The notes beneath the pieces were generated by a model. That model did no database searches. It saw only the letters and a list, made by a program, of their open reading frames with translations, and was not told where the DNA came from. Position numbers and translations under genes: made by a program. DNA of 64,000 nt, taken from NCBI GenBank assembly GCA_965198185.1, contig CBDAOU010000002.1:186001-250000 (forward strand), given 5' to 3'. The DNA comes from JAJECS01 sp965198185. Its GTDB lineage: Bacteria; Chloroflexota; UBA11872. Below are positions 33,908 through 43,086 of this stretch, in pieces (the stretch's first letter is position 1; each line of letters opens with the position of its first letter).

Positions 33908-34771
33908 TCAGCCGATGCCAAGGGTCTCACAGAGCTGATCGAGGCGACGCAGCGCTACGGCGTCCAGGCGATGCTCCGCGGGCGCGCGAAAGTGACTGTG
34001 GGCGATCACACCTTCGCGGCGCAACATCTCCTTGTAGACGGCGGGGCCGATGGCGTTGAGGGGCACGATCTCGCGTCGCCAGGTCTCGCGGGCGGCCTCG
34101 CGCCGGCCCTCGTGCCAGAGGTCCCAGATGCGCACGAACGATCCGACCAGGGTGGCGTGCGGCATGGTGCCCTGCGACCCGGCGGCCAGCTCTTCGATGA
34201 GCGCGCCGCCGCTGGCGCCGCCGATGATCGTGACCGAGTCGCCGGCCTTGTCGATGGCTTCGGCGACGGACTCCGCCGGCGGGGCGCTCTCGACCTTGGC
34301 GTATCGCACCTCCGGCACCGCCCGGGCCAGCGCCGCCAGCTCGTCGCCGGAGAGGTGCGCGCCGGTCATCACTTGCAAGACGATGGGTATGCGAATGGCA
34401 GCGGCAACGGCTGCGAAATTGCCGTGGAGCTCCGCTTCCGCAAGGCCATTGACGGGCGGAATCAACATCACCGCCGACGCGCCGAGCGCCTCGGCTTCCT
34501 GACTGGCGCGGACGGCAAGGACCGTGGCGGGATAGCCGGTTGACATAACGACGGGTACGCGACCTCGCGCCTGGTCGATGGTGATCCTCGCCACCAGGGT
34601 GCGTTCCGCCTCGCTCAGCTTGGGCATCTCGCTGCCGAAGGCGATCCCCAGCCCGTGAGCGCCGGCGTCGATGCAATAGTCCACCTCGCGGCGCAGGCTG
34701 TCCTCGTCGACGCGGTCCTCAAGGTCGAACGGCGTCTTGAGGATCGGGATGACGCCGCGGATATCGGCCAT
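33908..34771 (-). CDS. DapA/NanA-family aldolase
   Basis: A 287-residue class I aldolase/synthase of the dihydrodipicolinate synthase superfamily. The start at 34771 gives MADIRGVIPILKTPFDLEDR, the usual beginning. Other hallmarks are GAHGLGIAFGSEMPKLSEAE, VPVVMSTGYPAT and VRYAKVES with the likely Schiff-base Lys. The GSEMPKLS loop differs from true DapA (GTTGESPTL), so a role in sugar-acid or keto-acid catabolism is more likely than lysine synthesis. It is divergent from the adjacent dehydrogenase gene. Confidence 0.82.
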   Translation of the reverse strand: MADIRGVIPILKTPFDLEDRVDEDSLRREVDYCIDAGAHGLGIAFGSEMPKLSEAERTLVARITIDQARGRVPVVMSTGYPATVLAVRASQEAEALGASAVMLIPPVNGLAEAELHGNFAAVAAAIRIPIVLQVMTGAHLSGDELAALARAVPEVRYAKVESAPPAESVAEAIDKAGDSVTIIGGASGGALIEELAAGSQGTMPHATLVGSFVRIWDLWHEGRREAARETWRREIVPLNAIGPAVYKEMLRREGVIAHSHFRAPAEHRLDAVALRRLDQLCETLGIG

Positions 34772-34863
34772 GGCCTGTGGCTCCGACTGACGGCTGCCCG
34801 GCATTGTTAGCAAAGGACGCCGCAGGGGCATACTGAAGCCCCGGCTTGCCACTGCAACAGCCC

Positions 34864-36033
34864 ATGTCCAGCGCATCTGCCGATATCCGCGTGGTGACCT
34901 TCGACGGTCCCGGCACGCCCCCGGTGCTGCGCCGCGTTGCACGCCCATCCGTGCCGCCAAAGGGCGCGCTGATACGCATTGAGGCCTGCGGCGTCTGCGG
35001 CACCGATCTGCACATCCTGCAGGGGCACTGGCCGGGCGAGCTGCCCTGGCCGATCACCCTGGGTCACGAGCTGGCGGGCGTCGTGGAGGAGATCGGATCG
35101 CAACTCCGCACCGACGCGACGGGAGCACGGCTCCGCGAAGGCGATCACGTGATGCTGCCGCCGCTGAATGCCTGCGGCGTGTGCGAGGTCTGCGTGGAAA
35201 CCCCGGAACGCGCCAACAAATGCCTCAACCCGACCTACTACGGGCGCAAGATCCCCTTCGAGCGTCCGCCGCACCTCTGGGGCGGTTGGGCCGACATGCT
35301 GTTCGTGGACCTGGAGGCGTTCCCCGCGACCAAGCTCTTTCGTCTGCCGGACGACATGCCCCTGATGGTGGGCACGCTGGTCGAGCCCTACAGCTCGGTG
35401 ACGCGGGCCTTCAATCGGGTGGACGCGCTCGGCCTGCAAGCGGGTACCGCGGGCGCGTCGGTGGTGATTCAGGGCGCTGGGCCCATCGGCTTGCTCGCCA
35501 CCGTGGCCGCCCGTCAGCGCGGGGCCGCGACCGTGGTGACGGTCGGCGATCCCGAAACGCCGCGATTGGCCTTGGCGCGCGCATTCGGCGCCGATGCCAC
35601 CGTGTCACTGACGACGACGCCGGGCGCGGCGGACCGGATCGCCATGGTGCGAGAGGTTGTGGGAGGCGGCGGCGCCGACATCGTGATCGGCTGCTCGGGC
35701 AACCCGGCGGCCGGACCCGAGGGCGTGGAGATGCTGCGCGACGGCGGGACCTTCGTGGAGATGGGGCAGTTCACCGACGCCGGCAGCTTCGACACCAGCT
35801 GGCATCGCTTCTGCACCAAGGAGATCCAGCTTCTCGGCAGCTGGGCCTTCACGCCAAACGAGGTGGCCCAGGCCATGCGCGATCTGCACGCCATCCAATC
35901 CGAGTACGACTGGCCGAGGCTGCACACAAACTTCGCCCTCAGCGAGGAGGGCGTGACAGCCGCGCTCACGGCGGCGACGCGGATGACAGCCCTGAAGGCG
36001 ACCGTGGTGCCGGCGATGGCGGGCAGCGACTGA
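34864..36033 (+). CDS. Zinc-dependent medium-chain alcohol/polyol dehydrogenase
   Basis: A 389-residue MDR-family NAD(P)-dependent dehydrogenase. The catalytic zinc ligands lie in ACGVCGTDLHI and GHELAGVVEEIG. Four structural-zinc cysteines are in NACGVCEVCVETPERANKC. The Rossmann domain has VVIQGAGPIGLLATVAARQR. The ATG at 34864 is preferred over TTG 34846. It is divergent from the DapA-like gene, and the two may be a catabolic pair (polyol or sugar acid oxidation followed by aldol cleavage). Confidence 0.88.
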   Translation: MSSASADIRVVTFDGPGTPPVLRRVARPSVPPKGALIRIEACGVCGTDLHILQGHWPGELPWPITLGHELAGVVEEIGSQLRTDATGARLREGDHVMLPPLNACGVCEVCVETPERANKCLNPTYYGRKIPFERPPHLWGGWADMLFVDLEAFPATKLFRLPDDMPLMVGTLVEPYSSVTRAFNRVDALGLQAGTAGASVVIQGAGPIGLLATVAARQRGAATVVTVGDPETPRLALARAFGADATVSLTTTPGAADRIAMVREVVGGGGADIVIGCSGNPAAGPEGVEMLRDGGTFVEMGQFTDAGSFDTSWHRFCTKEIQLLGSWAFTPNEVAQAMRDLHAIQSEYDWPRLHTNFALSEEGVTAALTAATRMTALKATVVPAMAGSD

Positions 36034-36067
36034 TCGGACGCCCAAGGTCGGTCGCCGCGCAGCGATT

Positions 36068-36222
36068 GGAGCGGGCGCCCACAAGGGGCGCCCCTACAGC
36101 GGACGAGGTCGTGTAGGGGCAGCCCTTGCGGCTTCCCGCAATCTTCGGTGGCCCGCGCTGCGTGCAGCGTGGGACGGGCCGCGGGTGAATCTCCCAGGCT
36201 GCGCGCAGCCTGGGCCACCGGA
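36068..36222. repeat. Cluster of palindromic repeats
   Basis: The region holds AAGGGGCGCCCCTAC (36083-36097), GTAGGGGC (36113-36120), CCGCGCTGCGTGCAGCGTGG (36155 region), and CCCAGGCTGCGCGCAGCCTG with GGCCACCGG (36189-36218). These are members of the GTAGGGGC and GCATGGGCCACCGGG families. No gene is supported between the dehydrogenase and the acetyltransferase. Confidence 0.85.
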
Positions 36223-36276
36223 AATCGGGGCCCTCGTTGAACCCGCGCACGATCGAATGACTTACGCTAGTGCCCT

Positions 36277-36834
36277 ATGGACCGCCTTCCTCGCACGATC
36301 CGCGCGCCGCGACTGACCCTGCGGCCGTTTGAGTTGCGCGATGTCGAGCCCCGTATGGTCTACTGCACCGACGCCGAGTGGGCGCGCTATTTCCCCATCG
36401 CCCAGCCGCATACCCGCCGCGACGCCGAGCTATTCGTCGTCGGGCGGCTGCTGGATGATTGGGGCCGAGACCCGTCGTGGTGGGCGGCCGATCTGGACGG
36501 GGAACTGATCGGCCACGTCGGGCTGTGGCCCGACCCGCAGAACCGCCACGCGGAGGTCGGCTACGCCATCGCCAGGCCGCGCTGGGGCCAGGGCTTCGCC
36601 ACCGAGGTCGTGAGCGCCGTGGTAAACGCTGTGTTCACCACCACCGACTTCGAGCGCGTGTACGCCCGCGTCGACCTGCGCAACGGCGCCTCGCGGCGGG
36701 TCCTGGAGAAGGTGGGCATGGTCCAGGTCGGCGAGGTGCGCGACAACCGCGTCGTGCATGGCGTGCGCGTCGACGACGCCTACTACGCGGTGCTGAAGAG
36801 CGATTGGCCGCCGGCGTCTGATTCGAGCGACTGA
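36277..36834 (+). CDS. GNAT acetyltransferase, RimJ/RimL type
   Basis: A 185-residue N-acetyltransferase. TIRAPRLTLRPFELRDVE at the N-terminus and GYAIARPRWGQGFATEVVSA (acetyl-CoA P-loop, R-x-x-G-x-G/A) are typical of the RimJ/RimL class. RVYARVDLRNGASRRVLEKV GM follows in the usual place. These enzymes acetylate the N-termini of ribosomal proteins or small amines; the substrate here is unknown. Confidence 0.88.
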   Translation: MDRLPRTIRAPRLTLRPFELRDVEPRMVYCTDAEWARYFPIAQPHTRRDAELFVVGRLLDDWGRDPSWWAADLDGELIGHVGLWPDPQNRHAEVGYAIARPRWGQGFATEVVSAVVNAVFTTTDFERVYARVDLRNGASRRVLEKVGMVQVGEVRDNRVVHGVRVDDAYYAVLKSDWPPASDSSD

Positions 36835-36883
36835 GCCCGCGCGGCGCTATGATCGCTGCCGTCACTCCAGCAACTCCGGCAGT

Positions 36884-37915
36884 GTGGTGAACGAGTTTCG
36901 CGACTCGACCGACCTCATCGGCGATGCGACCTGCTTGCGCGCCCGCGCCGAGGCGGACGGCTATCTCTTCATTCGGGGCCTGTTGCCCGTCGACAACCTG
37001 GAGCGCGCGCGGCTGGAGTTTCTCGAGGTGCTGCGCGACGTGGGTTATGCCGACGCCGAGGGCTACCGTGACCAGCTGGTGAACCCCGGCAACATCCCGG
37101 ACGGTCGCGGGAGCATCCCCAACGACACGTACGCACGGCTCTATCTCCTCGAATCGTTTCACGCGCTGCAGCTCGAGCCGGCGTTGCTGGGGGTCATGGA
37201 GGATCTGCTCGAACCCCCGGTGCTGGCGCATCCCAGCATCATCTCCCGGGTGATGTTCCCGCAGCGCGAGATGTTCACGACGCCCCCGCACCAGGACTTC
37301 CCCCACGTGCAGGGCACCGCCGATGTCTACACGGCGTGGTTCCCCCTGCACGACCTGCCGGCGTCCATGGGCGGGCTGGCGGTGGCCGCCGGCTCACACC
37401 GCCGGGGCGTCTACGACTACCGTCCGGCGCTCGGAGCGGGCGGCATCGCCGTGATCGATCCGCTGGAAGGCGCCTGGGTGACCAACGAGTTCCGCCAGGG
37501 CGATGTCCTGATTTTCCACAGCTTTACGGTGCATCGGGCCCTGCCGTTCACCGGCGACCGGATCCGCATGTCCGTCGACGGCCGCTATCAATGCGCCCGC
37601 GAACCGGTGCTCGAACGCAGCATGAAGCCGCACATGGGCGTGACGACGTGGGAAGAGGTCTACACCGGGTGGCAGTCCGACGATTTGCAGTACTACTGGA
37701 GTGACCTCAAGATCACGACCGACCAGCCCAACGATGTCCATCTCGAGCAGGTTGACGCTCGGACGCTCGAGGAGTTCGAAGACGGCTCCCTGTCGCCCGA
37801 GCTGGTGAAGAAATCCGTCGGCGCGCTCGAACGCATCATCGAGCGTGGCGATCCGGAGCGGCGTGAGCGGGCGGCCGCGGTGCTGGCGGCGCACTCCGCC
37901 GCCCACGAGTCATAG
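36884..37915 (+). CDS. Phytanoyl-CoA dioxygenase (PhyH) family protein
   Basis: A 343-residue Fe(II)/2-oxoglutarate-dependent oxygenase. The iron ligands are visible in TPPHQDFPHVQG (HxD) and FHSFTVHRALPF (distal His), with Arg about 10 residues later (DRIRMSVD) for 2-oxoglutarate. The N-terminal EADGYLFIRGLLPVDNLER is the usual start. The physiological substrate is unknown. It lies just upstream of a glycosidase-like protein on the same strand. Confidence 0.85.
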   Translation: MVNEFRDSTDLIGDATCLRARAEADGYLFIRGLLPVDNLERARLEFLEVLRDVGYADAEGYRDQLVNPGNIPDGRGSIPNDTYARLYLLESFHALQLEPALLGVMEDLLEPPVLAHPSIISRVMFPQREMFTTPPHQDFPHVQGTADVYTAWFPLHDLPASMGGLAVAAGSHRRGVYDYRPALGAGGIAVIDPLEGAWVTNEFRQGDVLIFHSFTVHRALPFTGDRIRMSVDGRYQCAREPVLERSMKPHMGVTTWEEVYTGWQSDDLQYYWSDLKITTDQPNDVHLEQVDARTLEEFEDGSLSPELVKKSVGALERIIERGDPERRERAAAVLAAHSAAHES

Positions 37916-37939
37916 GCGCCGCCGGTTGGGGAGGAACTG

Positions 37940-39577
37940 ATGGTTCGCTCGGCATCTGACGACGCGCAGCCGCACGACGCCCCGAAGGCCGCGGCCGGTA
38001 GGCGCGGCCCGCGTCGCGTCTCGAACGTCAACACGACGGACATGCGCAGCGCCATCGAATTGGGCACGCGCGCCATGGCCCGCTGCTTCAATGCGGATGA
38101 CGATGATCTGCCCTTCATGTACTCGCGGCTGTGGCCCGACGGGTGGCTCGGGTTCAGTGCGTGGCACTGCGCCGTGCAGGTGTCGGGACGCCACCTGGAG
38201 GCGATGCTGCGAGCCGCCGAGGTCACCGGCACGCCGCCGGACGAGGAAGCTATCGCCAAGCACACGCGCGCGGCGTTGTTCTCGTTCTCGGGGCCGGTGC
38301 CGCTGCCCTGCAACCGACGCGAGATGGGCGCGCCGTTCGTCGAGGTGGACGAGCACAGCATTCGCGAGGGATTCCACGGGCTCAACGCGTTGGTGCGTGA
38401 CCGAGGCAACGACCAGGCGGCCGAGCTGGCCGAGCGCTGCATCGCCGCGATTCGGGAGTTCTGGTCGCCGGAACGCGGCTGGGACGTGGCATCGCTCAAT
38501 GGCCGGTCGGGCTTGGACTTCCAGGCGCGGCCGACCTTCGTCGAGGGGCTCGGCCGGGCCATCGGGCCGCTGGTCAAGTACGTCCGCACGACCGGATCGG
38601 ACGCGGCGTTCGAGCTGGCGCAGACCCTAAAGGACTACGCGCTGGACCATTTCTTCCTGGCTGACGGCTCGTACGAGACGGAACGCTTCGGCGCGCACGG
38701 CCACTCGACAACGTGCGTGATGTCGTCGCTGGCGCAGCTGGCCGATCTGACCGACGACGCGGCATTGCTGGAGCGCGTGAGGACCTTCTATGACCGGGGG
38801 CTGTGGACGATTCGCGACCAAATCGGCTGGGTGATGGAACGCAGCGACGCGGGCCGTAACCCCGACCAGGGCGAGCTGAACAACACCGGCGACATGCTGG
38901 AGACGGCGCTGATCCTGGCGCGGCGCGGCTACCCGGCCTACTACGACGACGCCGAGCTGATGCTGCGCGCGCATGTGCTGCCCTCGCAGTTCCGGGACAC
39001 GTCGTTCACGGGGCCGTCGCCGGAGCCCGATGACAGCGATGCGCGGCGCGACGTGGCCGATCGCGCGCTGGGCATGTTCGGCTTCTGCGCGCCGTATGCG
39101 CACCGGCCGATCGGCATTCCAGAAGTCGCCCCCAGCTGGGACATCGTCGCCGGCACCACGGGATCGCTCTGTGAGGCGTTCGTGGATGCGGTGCGCCGCG
39201 ACGGCGAGGTCACGCGCGTGAACCTGTGGTTCGACCACGCCACGGCGGATGCGCGGGTGGAGTCCAGCTATTCCGAGGGGACGCTGCACGTAACGCCGCT
39301 GCGCCGTGGGCCAATCGCAGTGCGGATTCCCGGCTGGCTCAGTCCCGGCGATATCCGCGTCGAACCGGCGGGACTGGAGCAGCGTTTCGCGGGCGGCTAC
39401 CTGGAGTTTCCGGACCCGCCGCCAAATCAGGCCATCACTCTGCACGCGTCGCTGCCCCGTCGCGAGCTTGTCTTGAAACACCGGACCCGCGACATTCGGG
39501 TGCGGCTGCGCGGCGCAGCCGTCGAGGCCATGGACAGCTTCGGCACGGACTTCACTTACTTCGACCCCCTCGACTGA
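37940..39577 (+). CDS. Alpha/alpha-barrel glycosidase-like protein
   Basis: A 545-residue protein with ATG preceded by GGGGAGGAA. About residues 30-390 look like an (alpha/alpha)6 toroid of the kind found in glycoside hydrolases and lyases (RLWPDGWLGFSAWHC, DFQARPTFVEGLGRAIGPL, ERFGAHGHSTTCVMSSLAQL, NNTGDMLETALILARRGYP, PSWDIVAGTTGSLCEAFVDA). A beta-sandwich-like C-terminus follows (GPIAVRIPGWLSPGDIRVEP). The pattern recalls the beta-L-arabinofuranosidase/DUF1680 group but no exact family is recognised. No signal peptide is seen, so it is probably cytoplasmic. Confidence 0.6.
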   Translation: MVRSASDDAQPHDAPKAAAGRRGPRRVSNVNTTDMRSAIELGTRAMARCFNADDDDLPFMYSRLWPDGWLGFSAWHCAVQVSGRHLEAMLRAAEVTGTPPDEEAIAKHTRAALFSFSGPVPLPCNRREMGAPFVEVDEHSIREGFHGLNALVRDRGNDQAAELAERCIAAIREFWSPERGWDVASLNGRSGLDFQARPTFVEGLGRAIGPLVKYVRTTGSDAAFELAQTLKDYALDHFFLADGSYETERFGAHGHSTTCVMSSLAQLADLTDDAALLERVRTFYDRGLWTIRDQIGWVMERSDAGRNPDQGELNNTGDMLETALILARRGYPAYYDDAELMLRAHVLPSQFRDTSFTGPSPEPDDSDARRDVADRALGMFGFCAPYAHRPIGIPEVAPSWDIVAGTTGSLCEAFVDAVRRDGEVTRVNLWFDHATADARVESSYSEGTLHVTPLRRGPIAVRIPGWLSPGDIRVEPAGLEQRFAGGYLEFPDPPPNQAITLHASLPRRELVLKHRTRDIRVRLRGAAVEAMDSFGTDFTYFDPLD

Positions 39578-39609
39578 CCGGGCACGGGCAACGACAACGA
39601 GCCTGCGCA

Positions 39610-39675
39610 ACCCGTTCGTGGTGAGCTTGTCGAACCATGAACGACCCTTCGACAGGCTCAGCGCCTGCCCTGACT
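39610..39675. repeat. CTTCGACAAGCTCAGG-family repeat
   Basis: TTCGTGGTGAGCTTGTCGAA CC, then ATGAACGA, then CCCTTCGACAGGCTCAG, is an inverted pair of the same element that occurs singly at 9769-9789. It lies between the glycosidase-like gene and the VOC gene. Confidence 0.8.
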
Positions 39676-39793
39676 TCACCGAAGGGGCGAACGGCTTCAC
39701 CGCTGGGCTGCACACGGCCGACCGGGCCGCGGCCCGACGCTCCGGTGTAGCATCGGTGTCACGCGGTACATGCGCGCGGGATGCGAGCAAGCG

Positions 39794-40141
39794 ATGAAGG
39801 TTCGAGCGGTCGACTTCGTTCAGATCCAGGTGCGCGACATGGACCGCGCGCTGGGCTTCTATCGCGATGCCCTGGGGATGCCGGTCGGCGAGGCATGGGG
39901 CGACGAGTGGGTGGAGCTGGCGGCCGGCGACACAACGATCGCGCTGGCGGCCGAGGTCGAGGGCGTGAGCGTCGCGCTATCCGTCGATAGCGTGAGCGAC
40001 GCCGTCGAAGAGCTCAAGGCTAAGGGCATCGAGGTGGTCGTGGGACCCCAGGGCAACGAATGGTGCGCCAGCGCCGCGATCAAGGACCCGGACGGCAACC
40101 TGCTGGTGCTGCACCAGCGCCACGACGGCACAGTGGGCTAG
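39794..40141 (+). CDS. VOC family (glyoxalase-like) protein
   Basis: A 115-residue vicinal-oxygen-chelate protein. VDFVQIQVRDMDRALGFYRD, ALGMPVGEAWGDEWVELAAG and AAIKDPDGNLLVLHQR fit the glyoxalase/dioxygenase/bleomycin-resistance fold. The Glu and His metal ligands of true glyoxalases are not all obvious. The ATG at 39794 was chosen over 39770 because the domain starts immediately. Confidence 0.82.
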   Translation: MKVRAVDFVQIQVRDMDRALGFYRDALGMPVGEAWGDEWVELAAGDTTIALAAEVEGVSVALSVDSVSDAVEELKAKGIEVVVGPQGNEWCASAAIKDPDGNLLVLHQRHDGTVG

Positions 40142-40647
40142 GCGGGATGACGCTGCCGAGGTTTGCGGTGGGCATCACGCGGAGCCGCGTTTCCACCGCT
40201 GAGGTCGTAGGGCCGACACGCTTCTACGTTTCGAACGCAAACGGCCATGCGGACTTTCGGAAGGCGGCGGGCGCGAGGCGCTATGCGCCCACTGCAGGCA
40301 TCCGTCGCTACCAACCCGTCGTTGCGGTGCAGGCTGCCTCGCCAAGACGTCCCGCCGCTCCGCTCCGGTGGGCGATCCTGGCCTTTAGGGGTCTGCAAAT
40401 GACCCGGCGCGGCTTGGCGAGAGCCATGAGGGTCATCTTGCACTTGCTGCTGGACGAGTCGGCCACCTCATCCCGCAGCCAGCGTGCGCTCACGGACACG
40501 GCGATCAGGCACGACATGCCCATCGACCTGTTGCCGGGCTACGGGTCGTCGGATCTCAGTTAGCCGGCGCACGGGAGAGGCGCGGTCGGCGACAGCAAAT
40601 TGACCGTCGGGCATTCGTCGCGCTGAAATCTTGCGGTGCTTGCAAAA
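40142..40647. other. Intergenic region with no recognisable gene
   Basis: Open frames across this stretch have no recognisable motif and shadow-like composition. No terminator, tRNA or repeat of the window's families was seen. Confidence 0.5.
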
Positions 40648-40664
40648 TGCTGGCAGTGCTGGCA
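40648..40664. promoter_or_regulatory. Direct repeat, possible antitoxin operator
   Basis: TGCTGGCA-G-TGCTGGCA is a tight 8-bp direct repeat 11 bp before the antitoxin start codon. Ribbon-helix-helix antitoxins autoregulate through short repeats at this position, so it is a candidate operator. Confidence 0.4.
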
Positions 40665-40674
40665 TCTTACAGCT

Positions 40675-40911
40675 ATGTCGGTTCAAGTCACCATCCGCGG
40701 AGTCCCGGAGGACGTCCGCAATGAGTTGGCGTCGCGAGCCGCCCTCCGGGGTCAATCCATGCAGGAGTTCCTGCGCGGTGAGCTGGAGCGCATCGCGTCG
40801 CGGCCCACCGTCGACGCCTGGCTGCACGAGGTGCGCCGGCGCAAGGAAGCGTCCGGCACGCGCGTGCCGGCGTCCGTGATTCTTCAGGCACGCGACGCGG
40901 ACCGGCGGTGA
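40675..40911 (+). CDS. vapB: VapB/FitA-like ribbon-helix-helix antitoxin
   Basis: A 78-residue protein with an N-terminal ribbon-helix-helix: SVQVTIRGVPEDVRNELASR, AALRGQSMQEFLRGELERIA. This is the pattern of FitA-type antitoxins. The C-terminal tail (RPTVDAWLHEVRRRKEASG) would wrap the toxin. The ATG at 40675 follows the candidate operator. Its stop overlaps the toxin gene's GTG. Confidence 0.85.
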   Translation: MSVQVTIRGVPEDVRNELASRAALRGQSMQEFLRGELERIASRPTVDAWLHEVRRRKEASGTRVPASVILQARDADRR

Positions 40912-41309
40912 AGGCCGTCGTCGACGCATCTGTCCTCGCCGCGGCTCTGGTCGAGACGGGACCCGAAGGATCCTGGGCCGAAGCGGCTGTCGTCGAGGGC
41001 CCCCTGGCCGGTCCGGAGTTGGTGCTGGCCGAGACCAGCAACATCCTGCGTCGGCTGGAACGGGCCGGCCGGATCTCACCGCTGGAGGCCACCGCCAACC
41101 ACCGCGACATGCTGCGGTTGGACATTGCGTTGTTTTCGTTCGCCCCGTTCGCGGAGCGCGTGTGGGCGCTGCGCGAAAACGTAACCAGCTACGACGCGTG
41201 GTACGTCGCGTTGGCCGAGGCCCTCGACTGCCCGCTCGTGACGCTCGATCGCAGGCTCAGCCGCGCCAGTGGTCCAACGTGCGAATTCATCACGCCGCCT
41301 CGTTCGTAG
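40908..41309 (+). CDS. vapC: VapC-like PIN-domain toxin
   Basis: A 133-residue PIN-domain RNase. Acidic active-site residues are in AVVDASVLAAALVE, LVLAETSNILRRLE, TSYDAWYVALAEALDCPLVT and LDRRLSRASG. The GTG at 40908 overlaps the antitoxin stop (GTGA), as in most VapBC pairs. It would cleave tRNA or rRNA when freed from the antitoxin. Confidence 0.88.
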   Translation: MKAVVDASVLAAALVETGPEGSWAEAAVVEGPLAGPELVLAETSNILRRLERAGRISPLEATANHRDMLRLDIALFSFAPFAERVWALRENVTSYDAWYVALAEALDCPLVTLDRRLSRASGPTCEFITPPRS

Positions 41310-41320
41310 ACCTGTAGATC

Positions 41321-41346
41321 GCCTCGGGGTAAGCCCGAGGCTCTTT
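41321..41346 (+). terminator. Hairpin after vapC, possible bidirectional terminator
   Basis: GCCTCGGG (41321-41328) and CCCGAGGC (41334-41341) form an 8-bp stem with a 5-nt loop, followed by TCTTT. It lies between the convergent vapC and thioesterase genes and could terminate both, though the T run is short. Confidence 0.5.
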
Positions 41347-41378
41347 GGGCGGCGTGGGCCTATTTTGCAGTCAGTCCC

Positions 41379-41813
41379 TCAAAGCTCCCGCAGCGTGAGC
41401 CAGGCGGGGTGATCCGTAGCCAGCCGCCGGGGCCGGCCGTCCGCGTCGACGAAGGCATTCTGCGTGGTCGCCGTGGCGAGCAGGGTGCAGTCGCGCCGAA
41501 TCTCGTAGCGCAGCCGCACGCGCAGCCGCGAGACCTCCACCAAGCACACGTCCACGGTGACCACGTCCTCGCCCTTGGCCGGAGAGATATAGCGGCAACT
41601 GCATTCGACCAGCGAGAGGAACATGCCGGCGGCGGTGAGGTCCGCGTAGCCCAGGTCGATCGCGCGCAGCCATCCGAGCCGGGCCTCTTCGAGCCAGAGG
41701 ATGTAGCTGGAATGGTGCGCGATGCCCTGCGCATCGGTGTCCGAATAGCGCACGCGCAGGGTCTCGCGGTGGGCGGGCGGCCCATCGGGCGCGTCCCGGC
41801 GTTCGCGGGGCAT
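41379..41813 (-). CDS. Acyl-CoA thioesterase, 4HBT/YbgC type
   Basis: A 144-residue hot-dog-fold thioesterase. RVRYSDTDAQGIAHHSSYIL followed by WLEEARLGWLRAI is the catalytic signature of the 4-hydroxybenzoyl-CoA thioesterase/YbgC group (Asp in DTDAQG). The start at 41813 (MPRERRDAPD) was chosen; longer frames run into the next gene. It likely hydrolyses an acyl-CoA; the substrate is unknown. Confidence 0.85.
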   Translation of the reverse strand: MPRERRDAPDGPPAHRETLRVRYSDTDAQGIAHHSSYILWLEEARLGWLRAIDLGYADLTAAGMFLSLVECSCRYISPAKGEDVVTVDVCLVEVSRLRVRLRYEIRRDCTLLATATTQNAFVDADGRPRRLATDHPAWLTLREL

Positions 41814-41845
41814 TGCTGGCGTCGTACGGCCGCGTGCGCGGCGGA

Positions 41846-42925
41846 CTATGCCCCGACGAGCGCGAGGAATCCGTCGATCGCGTCCGACCCGTCGAGCACC
41901 TCGATGCTCACGTCGAAGGACGCGGTCTCGCCGGGCTCGAGGGTCTGCAGGGTGCCGTCGGCGCGGTTGCGAGCCCGGCCGAGCACGGTCGAGTTGCCGG
42001 GCTCGATGCCGGTCACGTAGTCCCCCGGCGTGGTGTTTCGCCAGTGGTTCAGCTGCGGCAGCTGGTGCTTGTTCCAGGTGAAGCCCAGGCCCAGGCCGTC
42101 GCCAAGTCCACGGTTGACCAGCGCCGCGCGGGCGGTGCCGTCGGCCTCCGCCTCCACGTCGTGAATCAGCACTTGCACCTGCCAGTCGACGGAAGGGCCT
42201 TCGTAGACTTCCCACCCCTCCTCGCTGGCTCCCGGGTATTCGTCGTGGAAGCGGCGGGATTGGCTGCGCACGTGGAACCGCGATCCCTCGTCAAGCAGGG
42301 GATGGCCCGGATTCATGTGGTAGAGGATCGTCATGTGCTGCGGGCGGTGGCCGTGATTGGTCACCGTGTCGTGGATCTCGATGGTGTTGGATCCCAGCGC
42401 GGTTTCAATACGGCGGACCAGCTCCAGGTTCTCGCCGTAAAGAATCGCCTGGCGCACGCGGCCCCGGACCCACATGCGGTACTCGTCGCCGTCCCAGGCG
42501 CCGTCCGCCCAGACGTTGGTCGCGCCCAGGTTGGACAGCCGTCCATGCAGACCCTCCGCGCCGGCCTCGTCATCGTCGTCGACCGGGTCGCCCACGTTGG
42601 TAAGGCCGCCGGTTGCCAGCAGGCCGAGCACCGTGGTGCGGATCCAGCCCTGACCGCCGGGCTCGTAGCGCGCGCCCTGCACGTCGCCGGTCGGCGTGCG
42701 GAACGCCAGGGGGATGCCGCGGTACCAGGCGCCCGAGATGTCCAAGGCCCGCCCCGGCAGCACGGTGAATCGCAGACCGGACCCCGTGTCGAGGTCGACC
42801 GCCTCCACGCCGTCACCCGAGCCACCGTCCAGGCGGTATTCGCGGACGCCGCCGACCTGGGAGAGGTCGCCAACGCGCTCCATCAACTCCGCGCGGGTGT
42901 AGTGACGTCCCCAGAGCGTTGGCAT
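41846..42925 (-). CDS. DUF4432 / aldose-1-epimerase-like protein
   Basis: A 359-residue beta-sandwich protein of the galactose mutarotase-like superfamily, most like DUF4432. Features are SGLRFTVLPGRALDISGAWY near the N-terminus, PQHMTILYHMNPGHPLLDEG (likely catalytic His), LGLGFTWNKHQLPQLNHWRN and ETASFDVSIEVLDG at the end. Such proteins are usually found in sugar catabolism clusters. The start at 42925 (MPTLWGRHYTR) is preferred; ATG 42958 is the next alternative. Confidence 0.78.
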   Translation of the reverse strand: MPTLWGRHYTRAELMERVGDLSQVGGVREYRLDGGSGDGVEAVDLDTGSGLRFTVLPGRALDISGAWYRGIPLAFRTPTGDVQGARYEPGGQGWIRTTVLGLLATGGLTNVGDPVDDDDEAGAEGLHGRLSNLGATNVWADGAWDGDEYRMWVRGRVRQAILYGENLELVRRIETALGSNTIEIHDTVTNHGHRPQHMTILYHMNPGHPLLDEGSRFHVRSQSRRFHDEYPGASEEGWEVYEGPSVDWQVQVLIHDVEAEADGTARAALVNRGLGDGLGLGFTWNKHQLPQLNHWRNTTPGDYVTGIEPGNSTVLGRARNRADGTLQTLEPGETASFDVSIEVLDGSDAIDGFLALVGA

Positions 42926-43018
42926 CAGGTGATCCCCTGTCCAAAGCGAGAGCCGCATTGTAGGCAGGCTGGGGTACGGCGGGTTGCGTGGCGCGGGAGA
43001 GGCGCTCGGCCTCTCCAT

Positions 43019-43050
43019 TTGTCATTCCGAGCGGAGCGAGGAACCTAAGA
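43019..43050. repeat. GTCATTCCGAGCGGAGCGAG repeat
   Basis: GTCATTCCGAGCGGAGCGAG then GAACCTA is a diverged member of the GTCATTCCCG family, in the short gap between the DUF4432 and acetyltransferase genes. A reverse-strand relative lies at 7860-7888. Confidence 0.7.
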
Positions 43051-43086
43051 CGTGCGAATGCCGCGCCTGGATGGGGTGCCAATCCG

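Noticed and set aside
40060..40563. 167-codon frame after the VOC gene
   Set aside because: It overlaps the VOC gene's end in another frame; no motif and no ribosome-binding site; the composition looks random.
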